Assembly: GCA_012522085.1 (NCBI GenBank)
Contig: JAAYLE010000109.1
Coordinates: 1 to 40,636, forward strand
Direction: 5' to 3'
Source: Bacillota bacterium
GTDB lineage: Bacteria > Bacillota > Limnochordia > JAAZLZ01
DNA: 40,636 nt
Made by a program: the position numbers and the translations under genes
The notes under the pieces: generated by a model
Told to the model about the DNA's origin: nothing
The model's database searches: none
The model's input: the letters and a program-made list of their open reading frames with translations, nothing else
Part shown: positions 1 through 8,666 of the stretch, piece by piece
Layout: each line of letters opens with the position of its first letter
Numbering within the stretch: position 1 is the first letter of the stretch

Positions 1-1220
1 GAGCTTACTTCCAGGGCGTTCTTGCGTCTGGTGAGCTCCCGCGCTTTTCTGGCCGCCTCCCGGGCCCGAGCAGCCGCAACGGCCTTCTCGATGATCTTCC
101 GAGCCTCCTGGGGGTTCTCCTCCAGGTACAGCCCGAGCCCCTCGGCCACCACCGACTCCACAACTCCCCGCACTTCGCTGTTGCCCAACTTGGTCTTAGT
201 TTGGCCTTCGAACTGGGGGTCCGGTATTTTAACATTGACGATGGCGATGCAGCCTTCCCGGACATCTTCCCCGGACAGGTTGTCTTCGTTTTCCTTCAAC
301 AGTCCATTGCGCCTGGCATAATCATTTATCGTCCGGGTCAAGGCCGACCGAAACCCGCTCAGGTGGGTGCCCCCCTCCCGGGTGTGGATGTTGTTGCAAT
401 AGCTGAACACCGTCTCCACATAGCCCGTGGTGTACTGGAGGGCTACTTCCACATTGACCTGACCCACATCTTTTTGATAGTAAATGACTTCCCGGTTCAC
501 CGGGTCTTTGTTTTTCACCAAATGCTCCACAAAGGAGACGATGCCGCCTTGGTACTGCCAGATTCCACTGCGGCCGGTGTTTTGATCCCGAAACTCCAAG
601 GTCACGCCTCTGTTCAAAAAGGCCAGTTCCCGCAAGCGGTAAATCACCACTTCGGGGTCAAAAACGATGGTCTCAAAGATCTCCGGATCGGGCCGGAAGG
701 TGGTGGTTGTTCCGGTGGAGTCATCCTCGCCAACGACGGAGAGTTCCGTCAACTTCTTGCCCCGGCTGAACTCCTGCCGGTACACCTTCCCGTCCCGACG
801 AACCTCCACCTGAAGAAAGGAAGAGAGGGCGTTGACAACAGCAATGCCCACCCCGTGCAGACCGCCAGAGACCTTATAGCCGCCGTTTTCCAAGCCAAAC
901 TTGCCGCCGGCGTGGAGGGTGGTCAACACAACTTCCACCGCTGGACGGTTCAGCTTCGGATGGAGATCCACAGGTATGCCCCGGCCATTGTCCCACACCG
1001 TCAGACTCCCATCCTCGTTGATGGTCACGATGATATGATCGCAAAAGCCGGCCAGGGCTTCATCGATGCTGTTGTCCAAAACTTCAAAGAATAGATGGTG
1101 CAAGCCACGACTGTCAGTGCTGCCTATATACATGCCCGGGCGGCGCCGGATGGCCTCGAGGCCTTCGAGCACCTGAATCTGTTCCGCACCGTATTTTCCC
1201 GGGTCTTGAACCTTGTCCAT
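1..1220 (-). CDS. gyrB: DNA gyrase subunit B (3' end cut by window edge)
   Basis: Manual minus-strand translation from ATG at 1220: MDKVQDPGKYGAEQIQVLEGLEAIRRRPGMYIGSTDSRGLHHLFFEVLDNSIDEALAGF..., GHKL motifs typical of GyrB. Absent from the ORF track because no stop lies inside the window. Confidence 0.97.
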   Translation of the reverse strand, partial: MDKVQDPGKYGAEQIQVLEGLEAIRRRPGMYIGSTDSRGLHHLFFEVLDNSIDEALAGFCDHIIVTINEDGSLTVWDNGRGIPVDLHPKLNRPAVEVVLTTLHAGGKFGLENGGYKVSGGLHGVGIAVVNALSSFLQVEVRRDGKVYRQEFSRGKKLTELSVVGEDDSTGTTTTFRPDPEIFETIVFDPEVVIYRLRELAFLNRGVTLEFRDQNTGRSGIWQYQGGIVSFVEHLVKNKDPVNREVIYYQKDVGQVNVEVALQYTTGYVETVFSYCNNIHTREGGTHLSGFRSALTRTINDYARRNGLLKENEDNLSGEDVREGCIAIVNVKIPDPQFEGQTKTKLGNSEVRGVVESVVAEGLGLYLEENPQEARKIIEKAVAAARAREAARKARELTRRKNALEVS

Positions 1221-1313
1221 GCAGTGAGCCTCCATTCCTGCTGCGCAAGCTGAACAAGACGGGATTTCACACCGTGAAATCCCATTCGATCTTAGTATAT
1301 GCCCCTTCCCCTG

Positions 1314-1589
1314 TCAACTTCCGGCGGCCAGGGGTCCTCCCCTCAAGGGAGCGAGATCCTTAGCCCTCTTGCTCAAAGTTGCCGCCGAGATGGACGAGAG
1401 GTATACCCCCCTGGTCGTCACGGTGACGGAGCTGGCCTGGTCTTCACAGATATTCATCACCAATCCCTCTTCCTCCGCGGCCTTCACAAAGGCCTTCGTA
1501 TCGGGTGATGATGCGTCCCGTCCAACTTGGACGATGGCCACCACCTCATCCAAAGGTACAACAACGCAGCCGCCTAAATGCAAAAACAA
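1314..1589 (-). CDS. remB: RemB/YaaB-type DUF370 regulatory protein
   Basis: MFLHLGGCVVVPLDEVVAIV... and position between recF and gyrB as in B. subtilis. Confidence 0.85.
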   Translation of the reverse strand: MFLHLGGCVVVPLDEVVAIVQVGRDASSPDTKAFVKAAEEEGLVMNICEDQASSVTVTTRGVYLSSISAATLSKRAKDLAPLRGGPLAAGS

Positions 1590-2713
1590 TCCTGTCCGCC
1601 TCCTTTTCCTTCTTTGCGTATGATGCCATCGGCGACGGAAAACACTTGGCCGTGGGCCAGCATCGGCATTAATGGGCTAAGACTCGTGGTCGTCAGCAAG
1701 AGCTGAACCCCTTCCGGCACGCCGGCAAAGAGTTGGGCCCTTCGTTCATCATCCAGCTCCGAGGCCACATCATCCAACAGCAGGACCGGGTACTCTCCGC
1801 TTTCCCGATGGATGTAATCCAGCTCCGCCAGCTTGCAGGCCAGAACGCAGCTTCGCTGCTGCCCCTGGGAAGCAAAGGACTTGGCTGGACGATCGGCGAC
1901 CGTAAAGACCAGGTCATCCCGCTGGGGTCCAACAAGGGTCTGCCCCCGACGCAGCTCATCTTCCCGAAGGAGCTCTATCTGCCCATGGAAGATCCCTTCA
2001 ACCTCATCCTCCCTCCATGGAGGATGCTCCCCTTCCCTGGCCCAAAAGGGCTGGTAGGCCAGGCCCATTTCTTCACCCTCCCCGGCGATGGTCCGGTAAT
2101 GGGCGGCGGTAAAGCGAGACAGGACCTCGACGGCCTTTCGCCGGTACCGGATCACCGCACTTCCCAATTGGACCAGCTGCCCATCCCAAACGGGAAGGCT
2201 CTTTTTGTCCCTGCGTTCAAGCAGCTTGTTCCTTTGCCGCAGGACCTGGTTGTAGCGCTGCAGGTAGTGGCGGTAAAGGGGGCTGATCTGACAGATCTGC
2301 ATGTCGAGATAACGGCGCCGAAGACCAGGGGACCCTTTGATCAGCTGCAGATCATCGGGGGTAAACATGACGATTTGGAAAAGGCCGAAAAGATCGCTAA
2401 GGCGCCGAAGCTCTGTCCCGTTGACTTTGATGCTCTTTCTCCCCGCGGTCGGAATTTGAGCTTCGATGGAGCGCTCCCCGCCCGCGGCAGTTATCTCGCC
2501 CCGGAGGAAGGCCCAGTCCCTCCCCCACCTGACCAGCTCCCCATCGCGGCTCACCCGGTGGGAGCGGCCGGTGGCCAGGAAATGGACGCCTTCCAGAAGA
2601 TTAGTCTTGCCCTGGGCATTGGCCCCAACGATGATGTTCACCCCGGGGGAGAAGTCTATCTGCAAGGAGTCATAGTTGCGAAAGGACCTAGCCGTCAGGG
2701 TGGATATGTGCAC
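1574..2713 (-). CDS. recF: DNA replication/repair protein RecF
   Basis: MHISTLTARSFRNYDSLQIDFSPGVNIIVGANAQGKTNLLE (Walker A), LLLDDVASELDDERR (Walker B); conserved synteny. Confidence 0.97.
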   Translation of the reverse strand: MHISTLTARSFRNYDSLQIDFSPGVNIIVGANAQGKTNLLEGVHFLATGRSHRVSRDGELVRWGRDWAFLRGEITAAGGERSIEAQIPTAGRKSIKVNGTELRRLSDLFGLFQIVMFTPDDLQLIKGSPGLRRRYLDMQICQISPLYRHYLQRYNQVLRQRNKLLERRDKKSLPVWDGQLVQLGSAVIRYRRKAVEVLSRFTAAHYRTIAGEGEEMGLAYQPFWAREGEHPPWREDEVEGIFHGQIELLREDELRRGQTLVGPQRDDLVFTVADRPAKSFASQGQQRSCVLACKLAELDYIHRESGEYPVLLLDDVASELDDERRAQLFAGVPEGVQLLLTTTSLSPLMPMLAHGQVFSVADGIIRKEGKGGGQDCFCI

Positions 2714-2950
2714 TTAGCTCCATTCCTCTCCCCGTCCGACCAGGATGAAGGATCGCCCATCGGCCAGCTGCACCAAGTCCCCGGGAAGCAGCTGTCGGCC
2801 CCGTTGGTATTCCCGCTCCCCGTTGACGGACACTTCTCCCCTCGCGATCATCTCCTTTGCCTGGCCCCCCGTCTGGGCGGCCCCGACCCACTTCAGCAGC
2901 TGCTGGACTTTGATCCTATCGGTGTTGATCCTGACTCGCTCAGGCTCCAA
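2714..2950 (-). CDS. yaaA: S4-domain RNA-binding protein (YaaA/RlbA-like)
   Basis: 78 aa S4-like sequence (KVQQLLKWVGAAQTGGQAKEMIARGEVSVNGE) between dnaN and recF. Confidence 0.85.
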   Translation of the reverse strand: MEPERVRINTDRIKVQQLLKWVGAAQTGGQAKEMIARGEVSVNGEREYQRGRQLLPGDLVQLADGRSFILVGRGEEWS

Positions 2951-2966
2951 GCCTATCTCCCCCCGT

Positions 2967-4073
2967 CTAACCCCGGACCGGCATTAATAGATAAAGATAA
3001 TCATCCTCCCCAGGAATGCTAAGCACCATCGGCCCGGTCTCGCTGGTAAAGGCCATGCTCACCTCATCATGGTCGTCTAAGGCCTTAAGGGCCTCCGTGA
3101 TGAGCCTTGCCTGGAAACTGATCTCGATGTCGGGCCCTTCTTGGCTCGCGGCAAGCTCATCAAATCCCCGGCCAACGTCTTTGCTTTGACAAAGAAGCTC
3201 CATGACGCCGCTCTTGAGGGCAAAATCCACCACCGCCGGCCCCTTGCGCACCACCAGACTGACCCTGTCGATGGCCTCTTCCAAGGCTTTGCGGCCCACC
3301 ACCACTTTGGTAGGCATATCCTTCGGGAGCAGCATCCGATAATCGGGGAAGGTCGCCTCGAACAGTCGGGAGTAGAAAGCTGCCCCGCCCACCTTCATGG
3401 CTATTTGATTGTCCCCCACCGCGATCTCGACCGCCTCCGCCCCCTCAAAGGGCAAGAACCTGGCCAACTCCTGCAAGGCCCGAGCCGGCACCAAAACCCG
3501 CAGGGGCGGCAGATCAGGTGCACTGGCCCGCCGGACGGCCAAGCGGCTGCTGTCCGTGGCCACCAAGTGAAGCTGCCCATCTTGGACCTCAAAGAGAATG
3601 CCCCGCATGAAGGCACGCAGTTCATCGGCATCCGCGGTGGCAAAAGCCGTCTGCTTGATCATCGTCTTTAACAGTTCCTGATCCAAAGTCAGTCCTGTGA
3701 GGTAATCCCCGGCCGGCGGCTCGGGAAATTCCTCCCCGACGATCAGATGGAGGGTCATGTCCGCCCGGCCGCCCCGCACATGGAGGACCCCGGCATGATC
3801 ATCCTGCTCTAGCTCCACCATTCCGTCGGGCAGACGGCGGGCAATGGCCGAAAAGTAGCGCCCTTCCACCAAGGCTTTCCCCTCGCGGCTAGTCTCCGCG
3901 GGAATGACATATTCTATCCTCATTTCCAGATCACACCCGGCAAGACGCAGCTCCCCAGGCATCGCCTCGAGCTGAATGCCCATCAGCGCCGGCCGGATGT
4001 CCCGGGTGCTTACGGCCCGCTCAACGATGCTGACCCCTCGCATCAAATCGTCCTGCCTGCAAATCACCTTCAT
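2967..4073 (-). CDS. dnaN: DNA polymerase III beta sliding clamp
   Basis: 368 aa DnaN-like protein ending in DDYLYLLMPVRG; synteny dnaA-dnaN-yaaA-recF. Confidence 0.97.
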   Translation of the reverse strand: MKVICRQDDLMRGVSIVERAVSTRDIRPALMGIQLEAMPGELRLAGCDLEMRIEYVIPAETSREGKALVEGRYFSAIARRLPDGMVELEQDDHAGVLHVRGGRADMTLHLIVGEEFPEPPAGDYLTGLTLDQELLKTMIKQTAFATADADELRAFMRGILFEVQDGQLHLVATDSSRLAVRRASAPDLPPLRVLVPARALQELARFLPFEGAEAVEIAVGDNQIAMKVGGAAFYSRLFEATFPDYRMLLPKDMPTKVVVGRKALEEAIDRVSLVVRKGPAVVDFALKSGVMELLCQSKDVGRGFDELAASQEGPDIEISFQARLITEALKALDDHDEVSMAFTSETGPMVLSIPGEDDYLYLLMPVRG

Positions 4074-4111
4074 GGAATAGCACCCTTTCTGATCATGGTT
4101 TTGCGGGGGAG

Positions 4112-4322
4112 TGTGGACAAGTCATCATCCTTAAATATATAGATAAGAGCAGTAGTCGCAGTAGTAAGGGCTGTGGATTTGTGGAAAAGGCCTTCGCCGC
4201 CACAGATGGCAAGGGTAAGTCGTGTCGAAAAAGGTGTGGAAAAATAGGTCCGTTATTCCACATCATCCACAAGTCTTGGGCTGCGCCTGGGCTGTCCACA
4301 TCCCTCCCACATGGTATCCACA
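4112..4322. promoter_or_regulatory. oriC part 2 (dnaA-dnaN intergenic): DnaA boxes and predicted unwinding element
   Basis: DnaA-box-like 9-mers: TGTGGACAA 4112-4120, TGTGGATTT 4172-4180, TGTGGAAAA 4180-4188 and 4235-4243, TCATCCACA 4263-4271, CTGTCCACA 4292-4300, GTATCCACA 4314-4322. Trio-like CAG TAG TCG CAG TAG TAA at 4150-4167, GC cluster 4168-4171, AT-rich ttaaatatatagataa 4131-4146. Confidence 0.8.
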
Positions 4323-4324
4323 GC

Positions 4325-5647
4325 TTAAGGGCTGCTTAGGATCCGGATCAGTTCTTGCACCTCCGCGGCTAAAGAAGGGTCTTGCGTCAAATCATTGGCA
4401 ATCTTATCGCAGGCGTGGATCACCGTGCTGTGATCCCGGCCGCCAAAATGGTCGCCAATTTGGGGGAGGGATGAGTCGGTCAGCTCGCGGCAAAGATACA
4501 TGGCCACCTGACGGGGAAAGACGACGGCTTTCGTTCTTTTCTTGCTCTGTAGATCCGCCGTAGTGGCGCCGTAGTACTCCGCAACGACCTCTTGGATGCG
4601 GGCGATGGTGGGGGGCCGCTTCTCGTGGGAGGGCAGGATATCCTTCAAGGCATCTTGAGCAAGATCCAAGGTGATGGCCTGGCCGTGCAGGGAAGCGAAA
4701 GCCGTCACCCGATTCAAGGCGCCCTCCAGCTCCCGGATGTTCGATTCGACTTTAGATGCGATGTAGGATAAGGTTTCATCGTCGATGGCGATCTCATCGG
4801 CTTGGGCTTTCTGTTTCAGGATGGCGATGCGGGTTTCCACATCGGGTGGCTGGATATCGGCGGTCAGACCCCACTCGAAGCGGGAGCGGAGCCGTTCCTC
4901 AAGGGTGGGGATGTCCTTGGGCGATCGATCGCTGGTGATGACGATCTGCTTGCTCGCCTCATACAACGAGTTGAAGGTATGGAAAAACTCCTCCTGGGTC
5001 GATTCTTTCCCGGCGACGAATTGGATGTCGTCGATGAGGAGGATGTCCGCGTTTCTGTACTTGCCCCGAAACTCTTGCATCGACTTGCGGGCGATCGCGC
5101 TGATAAGGTCATTAGTGAAAGTCTCCGATGAGACGTAGACTACCCGCAGGTGGGGATGATGGGTGTGGGCGTAGTGGCCGATGGCCTGCATCAGATGGGT
5201 CTTGCCAAGGCCGACGCCCCCATAGAGGAACAAGGGGTTGTAAGCCCGGGCCGGGGCTTCCGCAACGGCCAAGGAGGCGGCGTGGGCGAAGCGATTGCCG
5301 TTGCCGACAACGAAAGTGTCAAAGGTATACTTGGGGTTTAAGGCCGCGGGGGCCGCCTCCGGCGCCGCTTTTGGCGCGCTGGGGGGTGCTCCTTCGGCCT
5401 TGGGGACGACGAGGACGATCTCCCAGGCATCTCCCACCACCTGCTGGAGGGCGCTTTGCAGATCCTCCTTGTAGCGGGCCTCAACCCAGTCCCGGGCAAA
5501 GTCGTTGGGCACCTCGACGGTGAGGCGCCCGTCGCTGAAGGAACAAGCCCTGGTGCCCTTGAGCCAGGTGTCAAAACTAGGCTTGGGCAAGTCCTGCCTA
5601 AGGAGGCTGAGGGTCTTTTCCCAGATCAAGTCAAGCTGTTCAATCAT
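4325..5647 (-). CDS. dnaA: Chromosomal replication initiator DnaA
   Basis: Walker A GGVGLGKTHLMQAIGH, LLIDDIQFVAGKESTQEEFFHTFN, C-terminal DHSTVIHACDKI. Preferred start MIEQLDLIWEKTL at 5647, behind AGGAGGTAGCAAG; the track ORF starts upstream at 5683. Confidence 0.98.
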   Translation of the reverse strand: MIEQLDLIWEKTLSLLRQDLPKPSFDTWLKGTRACSFSDGRLTVEVPNDFARDWVEARYKEDLQSALQQVVGDAWEIVLVVPKAEGAPPSAPKAAPEAAPAALNPKYTFDTFVVGNGNRFAHAASLAVAEAPARAYNPLFLYGGVGLGKTHLMQAIGHYAHTHHPHLRVVYVSSETFTNDLISAIARKSMQEFRGKYRNADILLIDDIQFVAGKESTQEEFFHTFNSLYEASKQIVITSDRSPKDIPTLEERLRSRFEWGLTADIQPPDVETRIAILKQKAQADEIAIDDETLSYIASKVESNIRELEGALNRVTAFASLHGQAITLDLAQDALKDILPSHEKRPPTIARIQEVVAEYYGATTADLQSKKRTKAVVFPRQVAMYLCRELTDSSLPQIGDHFGGRDHSTVIHACDKIANDLTQDPSLAAEVQELIRILSSP

Positions 5648-5679
5648 CTTGCTACCTCCTAAGGTGGCGAGCGGCGATG

Positions 5680-6540
5680 TCAACGATCGGTGCCCAGCAG
5701 GGCTGCCAACAGCGCCCCTCCTGCGGGAGTGAGCACCCGTTTGCCGTTGGGTTTGGACTCTAACAGACCGAGTTCTTCAAGATAGACAAGGTCGCGATAG
5801 GCGGTGCTCAGGCTGATGCCTGCTTTGCGGGCCACCGATGACGGCCCGATCTCTTCGTGCTCCGCGAGCAGAATAAACACCTCTTCCTGGCGACGCGAAA
5901 GCCCCGCCGCCGCGGCTGCGGGGTGCAGGCAGGGTGCATCGGCGCCATCGTCAATGATGCGGGTACTATATTCGGTTTGGTCCGTTCCATCTCCTGCCGG
6001 AACTTGGGCCGGCGGGACAGACTTTTCCACAGGGTCCACGCATAGGGTGACCACCGCTCCCCCGCTCAAATTGTCATCGATGTCCAGGATCCCCCCCAAG
6101 GCCTGGAGAGCCTCCTGGGCCACCGGCAGGCCCGACCCGACCCCTTTGATATATTTCTTGATTTGGCCCTGGGCGCTCGAGTAGCCCGGGATGAGGGCCT
6201 TGTCCTTATCGGGGATGCCTGTGCCCCCATCGGCGATGCGAATAGTGTTGCCGTCAGGGGAGATGCTAATGGTGATTTCTTGAAAAGCGGCATGGATGAG
6301 GTTTTCCACCACTTCTTTCAGCGCGGTGAAAGGAATGCGGCCCCCCTTTTCCTGCGCGAGGGAATAGGTGGTGGCTGCCAGCTCATCCATGAATTCTTCG
6401 ACTTTGCTTCCCTGGACTTCAACGAGGCGGGGGGCAACCCCCGGAGAGTCATAGACAGCCAGCCGCGCTGACAGCCGCCTGGGCAAGGGGCGGCGGGAAG
6501 GATCGGTTGATCGACGGAAAAGTGAAGCGAGAAAGCCCAT
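5680..6540 (-). CDS. HATPase_c (GHKL) domain protein with C-terminal winged-HTH-like region
   Basis: N-box-like ALKEVVENLIHAAF, G1 IRIADGGTGIPD, G2 GVGSGLPVAQEALQALGGILDI; C-terminal LSRRQEEVFILLAEHEEIGPSSVARKAGISLSTAYRDLVYLEELGLLESKPNGKRVLT resembles an HTH. No phosphoacceptor H-box seen. SD GGGAGG before ATG. Confidence 0.85.
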   Translation of the reverse strand: MGFLASLFRRSTDPSRRPLPRRLSARLAVYDSPGVAPRLVEVQGSKVEEFMDELAATTYSLAQEKGGRIPFTALKEVVENLIHAAFQEITISISPDGNTIRIADGGTGIPDKDKALIPGYSSAQGQIKKYIKGVGSGLPVAQEALQALGGILDIDDNLSGGAVVTLCVDPVEKSVPPAQVPAGDGTDQTEYSTRIIDDGADAPCLHPAAAAAGLSRRQEEVFILLAEHEEIGPSSVARKAGISLSTAYRDLVYLEELGLLESKPNGKRVLTPAGGALLAALLGTDR

Positions 6541-6597
6541 GACCTCCCTACTTTCTGAGGGCCTAGCGCGGACTGGTTTGTGAAAAACCCGACAAAG

Positions 6598-7054
6598 TTA
6601 TCCACAAGGGCTGCCCTGGTTTTGTGGACAACTCTTGAAAAAGGCGAAAAACCCCTTCAACACGGCGCTGGCAAAGCTGACCATCTGGGCGGGAAGGGCG
6701 GCTGTGGAAAGATAACCCCGGCGATAATCCACAGTATACACAGGTTTTCCACAGGTGGTGGAAAAGGGACCTGCTCCCCGCGGCGTCCGGAAGAAAGGGG
6801 GAATATCCACACGGTGTGCGACCATATCCGTTGCCCTCCTGGTGGTGAGGACGGGGACCTTAGTCCCAGGAAAAGTACTGAAATAGCCACATCGGCGCTG
6901 TGCATAACTCTCATCCACAGGGGAAAAGCACGCCCCTGTGGGCGATTGGACATTATCCACAAAGTTGTCCACATTGTGTGGAAAACCCTTCAGGCCCCCC
7001 GCAGCAGGGGTGAAAAGGGACTTGGAAAAGATGACAGGCGAGGAATTTTCCACA
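6598..7054. promoter_or_regulatory. oriC part 1: DnaA-box cluster upstream of the dnaA transcription unit
   Basis: Exact TTATCCACA at 6598-6606 and 6953-6961. One-mismatch or related: TGTGGACAA 6623-6631, TAATCCACA 6725-6733, TTTTCCACA 6745-6753, ATATCCACA 6803-6811, TGTGCATAA 6899-6907, TCATCCACA 6911-6919, TTGTCCACA 6965-6973, TGTGGAAAA 6977-6985, TTTTCCACA 7046-7054. Confidence 0.93.
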
Positions 7055-7160
7055 ACTGCTTTCATGGTACTATGATCCTGGCGATCTAGTCAAGGGAAGG
7101 GCCCCGGAGAGGAGAAGGAGGGGTGAAAAAGGGTAAAAAAAGCCGGGTGAATGCCATTGC

Positions 7161-7190
7161 TTGACATGGTTAGAAGCCGTGGGCTATAAT
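7161..7190 (+). promoter_or_regulatory. Sigma-A-type promoter for the rpmH operon
   Basis: TTGACA (7161-7166), 18 nt spacer, TATAAT (7185-7190), about 45 nt upstream of rpmH. Confidence 0.8.
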
Positions 7191-7235
7191 CGTAATGGCA
7201 TTTTGGCTAATTGGCGTTGAAGGGGGTGGGGCTGG

Positions 7236-7370
7236 GTGAAAAGGACTTTCCAGCCTAATATAAGGAAGCGGAAAAAAACCCACGGGTTCCGAGCCCGCAT
7301 GGCCACGCCCGGTGGGCGGCGGGTCCTGAAGCGGCGGCGGGCTAGGGGACGCAGGCGCCTGTGCGCATAG
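7236..7370 (+). CDS. rpmH: 50S ribosomal protein L34
   Basis: Manual translation from GTG: (V/M)[43 protein letters not shown], 44 aa. Absent from the ORF track. Confidence 0.97.
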   Translation: MKRTFQPNIRKRKKTHGFRARMATPGGRRVLKRRRARGRRRLCA

Positions 7371-7374
7371 GACC

Positions 7375-7770
7375 GTGGGCCTGCCGAGGGAAATGCGGCT
7401 TCGCCGCGGAGCAGATTATCGTCGGGCCTTCGCGTACGGTCGGCGGAAGGCGAATCGACTCCTGACCTTGTATTACTTAAAGAATGATCAGCGTGTCAGC
7501 CGCGTCGGCCTGGTCTTGGGCCGGCGGGTTGGCAATGCGGTGCAGCGCAATAAAGTCCGACGCCGGCTGCAAGAGATACTGCGGGGACGCTGGAACGAGA
7601 TAAAGGATGGAAGGGATTTGGTCCTGGTCGTGCGCAAGGAAGCGAAGGACGCGGACTTCCGGCAGTTGGCGCAGGCGGTAGCCGATTTGACGGCGCGCGC
7701 AGGGCTGACAAAGGGTGACCAAGATGGGATGGATGACGGGTCTTTGGAGGTTGATGGGGGGCGGCCTTAA
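7375..7770 (+). CDS. rnpA: Ribonuclease P protein component
   Basis: Family motif GLVLGRRVGNAVQRNKVRRRLQEI; directly follows rpmH; GTG start. Confidence 0.95.
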   Translation: MGLPREMRLRRGADYRRAFAYGRRKANRLLTLYYLKNDQRVSRVGLVLGRRVGNAVQRNKVRRRLQEILRGRWNEIKDGRDLVLVVRKEAKDADFRQLAQAVADLTARAGLTKGDQDGMDDGSLEVDGGRP

Positions 7771-7975
7771 GGCGCTGCTCCTGGGGACGCTTGATTTGTA
7801 TCAGCGGTTGATTTCCCCCCTAAAGCCGAGGACCTGTCGTTTTTATCCCACCTGTTCAGACTACGCGAAGCAGGCTATCATTAAATATGGTCCCTGGCGG
7901 GGGATGGGCAAGACCGCGCGGCGACTCTTGCGCTGCCACCCATTTCATCCAGGAGGCTACGATCCGGTTGACTGA
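7715..7975 (+). CDS. yidD: Membrane protein insertion efficiency factor YidD
   Basis: LYQRLISPLKPRTCRFYPTCSDYAKQAI...RRLLRCHPFHPGGYDPV signature. Confidence 0.95.
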   Translation: MTKMGWMTGLWRLMGGGLKALLLGTLDLYQRLISPLKPRTCRFYPTCSDYAKQAIIKYGPWRGMGKTARRLLRCHPFHPGGYDPVD

Positions 7976-8006
7976 GGCGGCATGAAGGCGGAATGGAGGC
8001 GATGGG

Positions 8007-8666
8007 TTGCAAATCTTCGACTATTTGGCAAGAGGGCTGGAATGGCTGCTTGAATATTTCGTCGGCCTGACGGGCAATGGCGGGCTCGCTATTTTACTTC
8101 TAACCGTCGTGATCAGAATCGTGCTGTATCCGCTGTTTACCAGTCAAACCCGCAGCATGGCCGCCATGAAGGAACTGCAGCCGGAAATGATGGCCTTGCA
8201 GAAAAAGTATAAGGACAATCCCCAGGAGTACCAGCGCAGGGTCATGGAGCTGTACAAGAAGCACAAGATCAACCCCTTTGGGGGCTGTCTGCCGATGTTG
8301 GTCCAGCTGCCTGTACTTTGGGCCTTATTTCGCGTTCTGCGTTCCTTTCCCTTTGGTGATGAGCCTTTCTTGTGGGTGACGGGCGGACTGGGCCAGCCCG
8401 ATCCTCTCTACATACTGCCGATTTTGTCGGCCGTGACCACCTATGCCCAAATGATGCAAACCAATCCCGATCCCTCGCAGAAGACCATGATGATGGTGAT
8501 GCCGGCCATGATTGGCTGGGTCAGCATAAAATTTCCCGCGGGCCTCGTGCTGTACTGGGTCATCAGCAACCTTTTTTCCATAGGCCAGCAGTATCTCATC
8601 ACCAGACAAGAACAGGGGCGGGTGAAGGAGGAAGACAAGGATGCGGACGGTGGAGGCGACAGGTAG
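8007..8666 (+). CDS. yidC: YidC/Oxa1/SpoIIIJ-family membrane protein insertase
   Basis: GGLAILLLTVVIRIVLYPLFTSQTRSMAAMKELQPEM..., YKKHKINPFGGCLPMLVQLPVLWALF. Confidence 0.95.
   Translation: MQIFDYLARGLEWLLEYFVGLTGNGGLAILLLTVVIRIVLYPLFTSQTRSMAAMKELQPEMMALQKKYKDNPQEYQRRVMELYKKHKINPFGGCLPMLVQLPVLWALFRVLRSFPFGDEPFLWVTGGLGQPDPLYILPILSAVTTYAQMMQTNPDPSQKTMMMVMPAMIGWVSIKFPAGLVLYWVISNLFSIGQQYLITRQEQGRVKEEDKDADGGGDR

Noticed and set aside
1733-3022. 429 aa plus-strand ORF
   Set aside because: Antisense to recF, yaaA and the dnaN end; low-complexity Pro/Gly-rich translation typical of shadow ORFs in high-GC DNA.
6598-7065. 155 aa minus-strand ORF in the origin (and the overlapping 169 aa plus-strand ORF at 6580-7089)
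   Set aside because: Spans the DnaA-box cluster; no domain features; the translation reflects box repeats such as VDNFVDNV.
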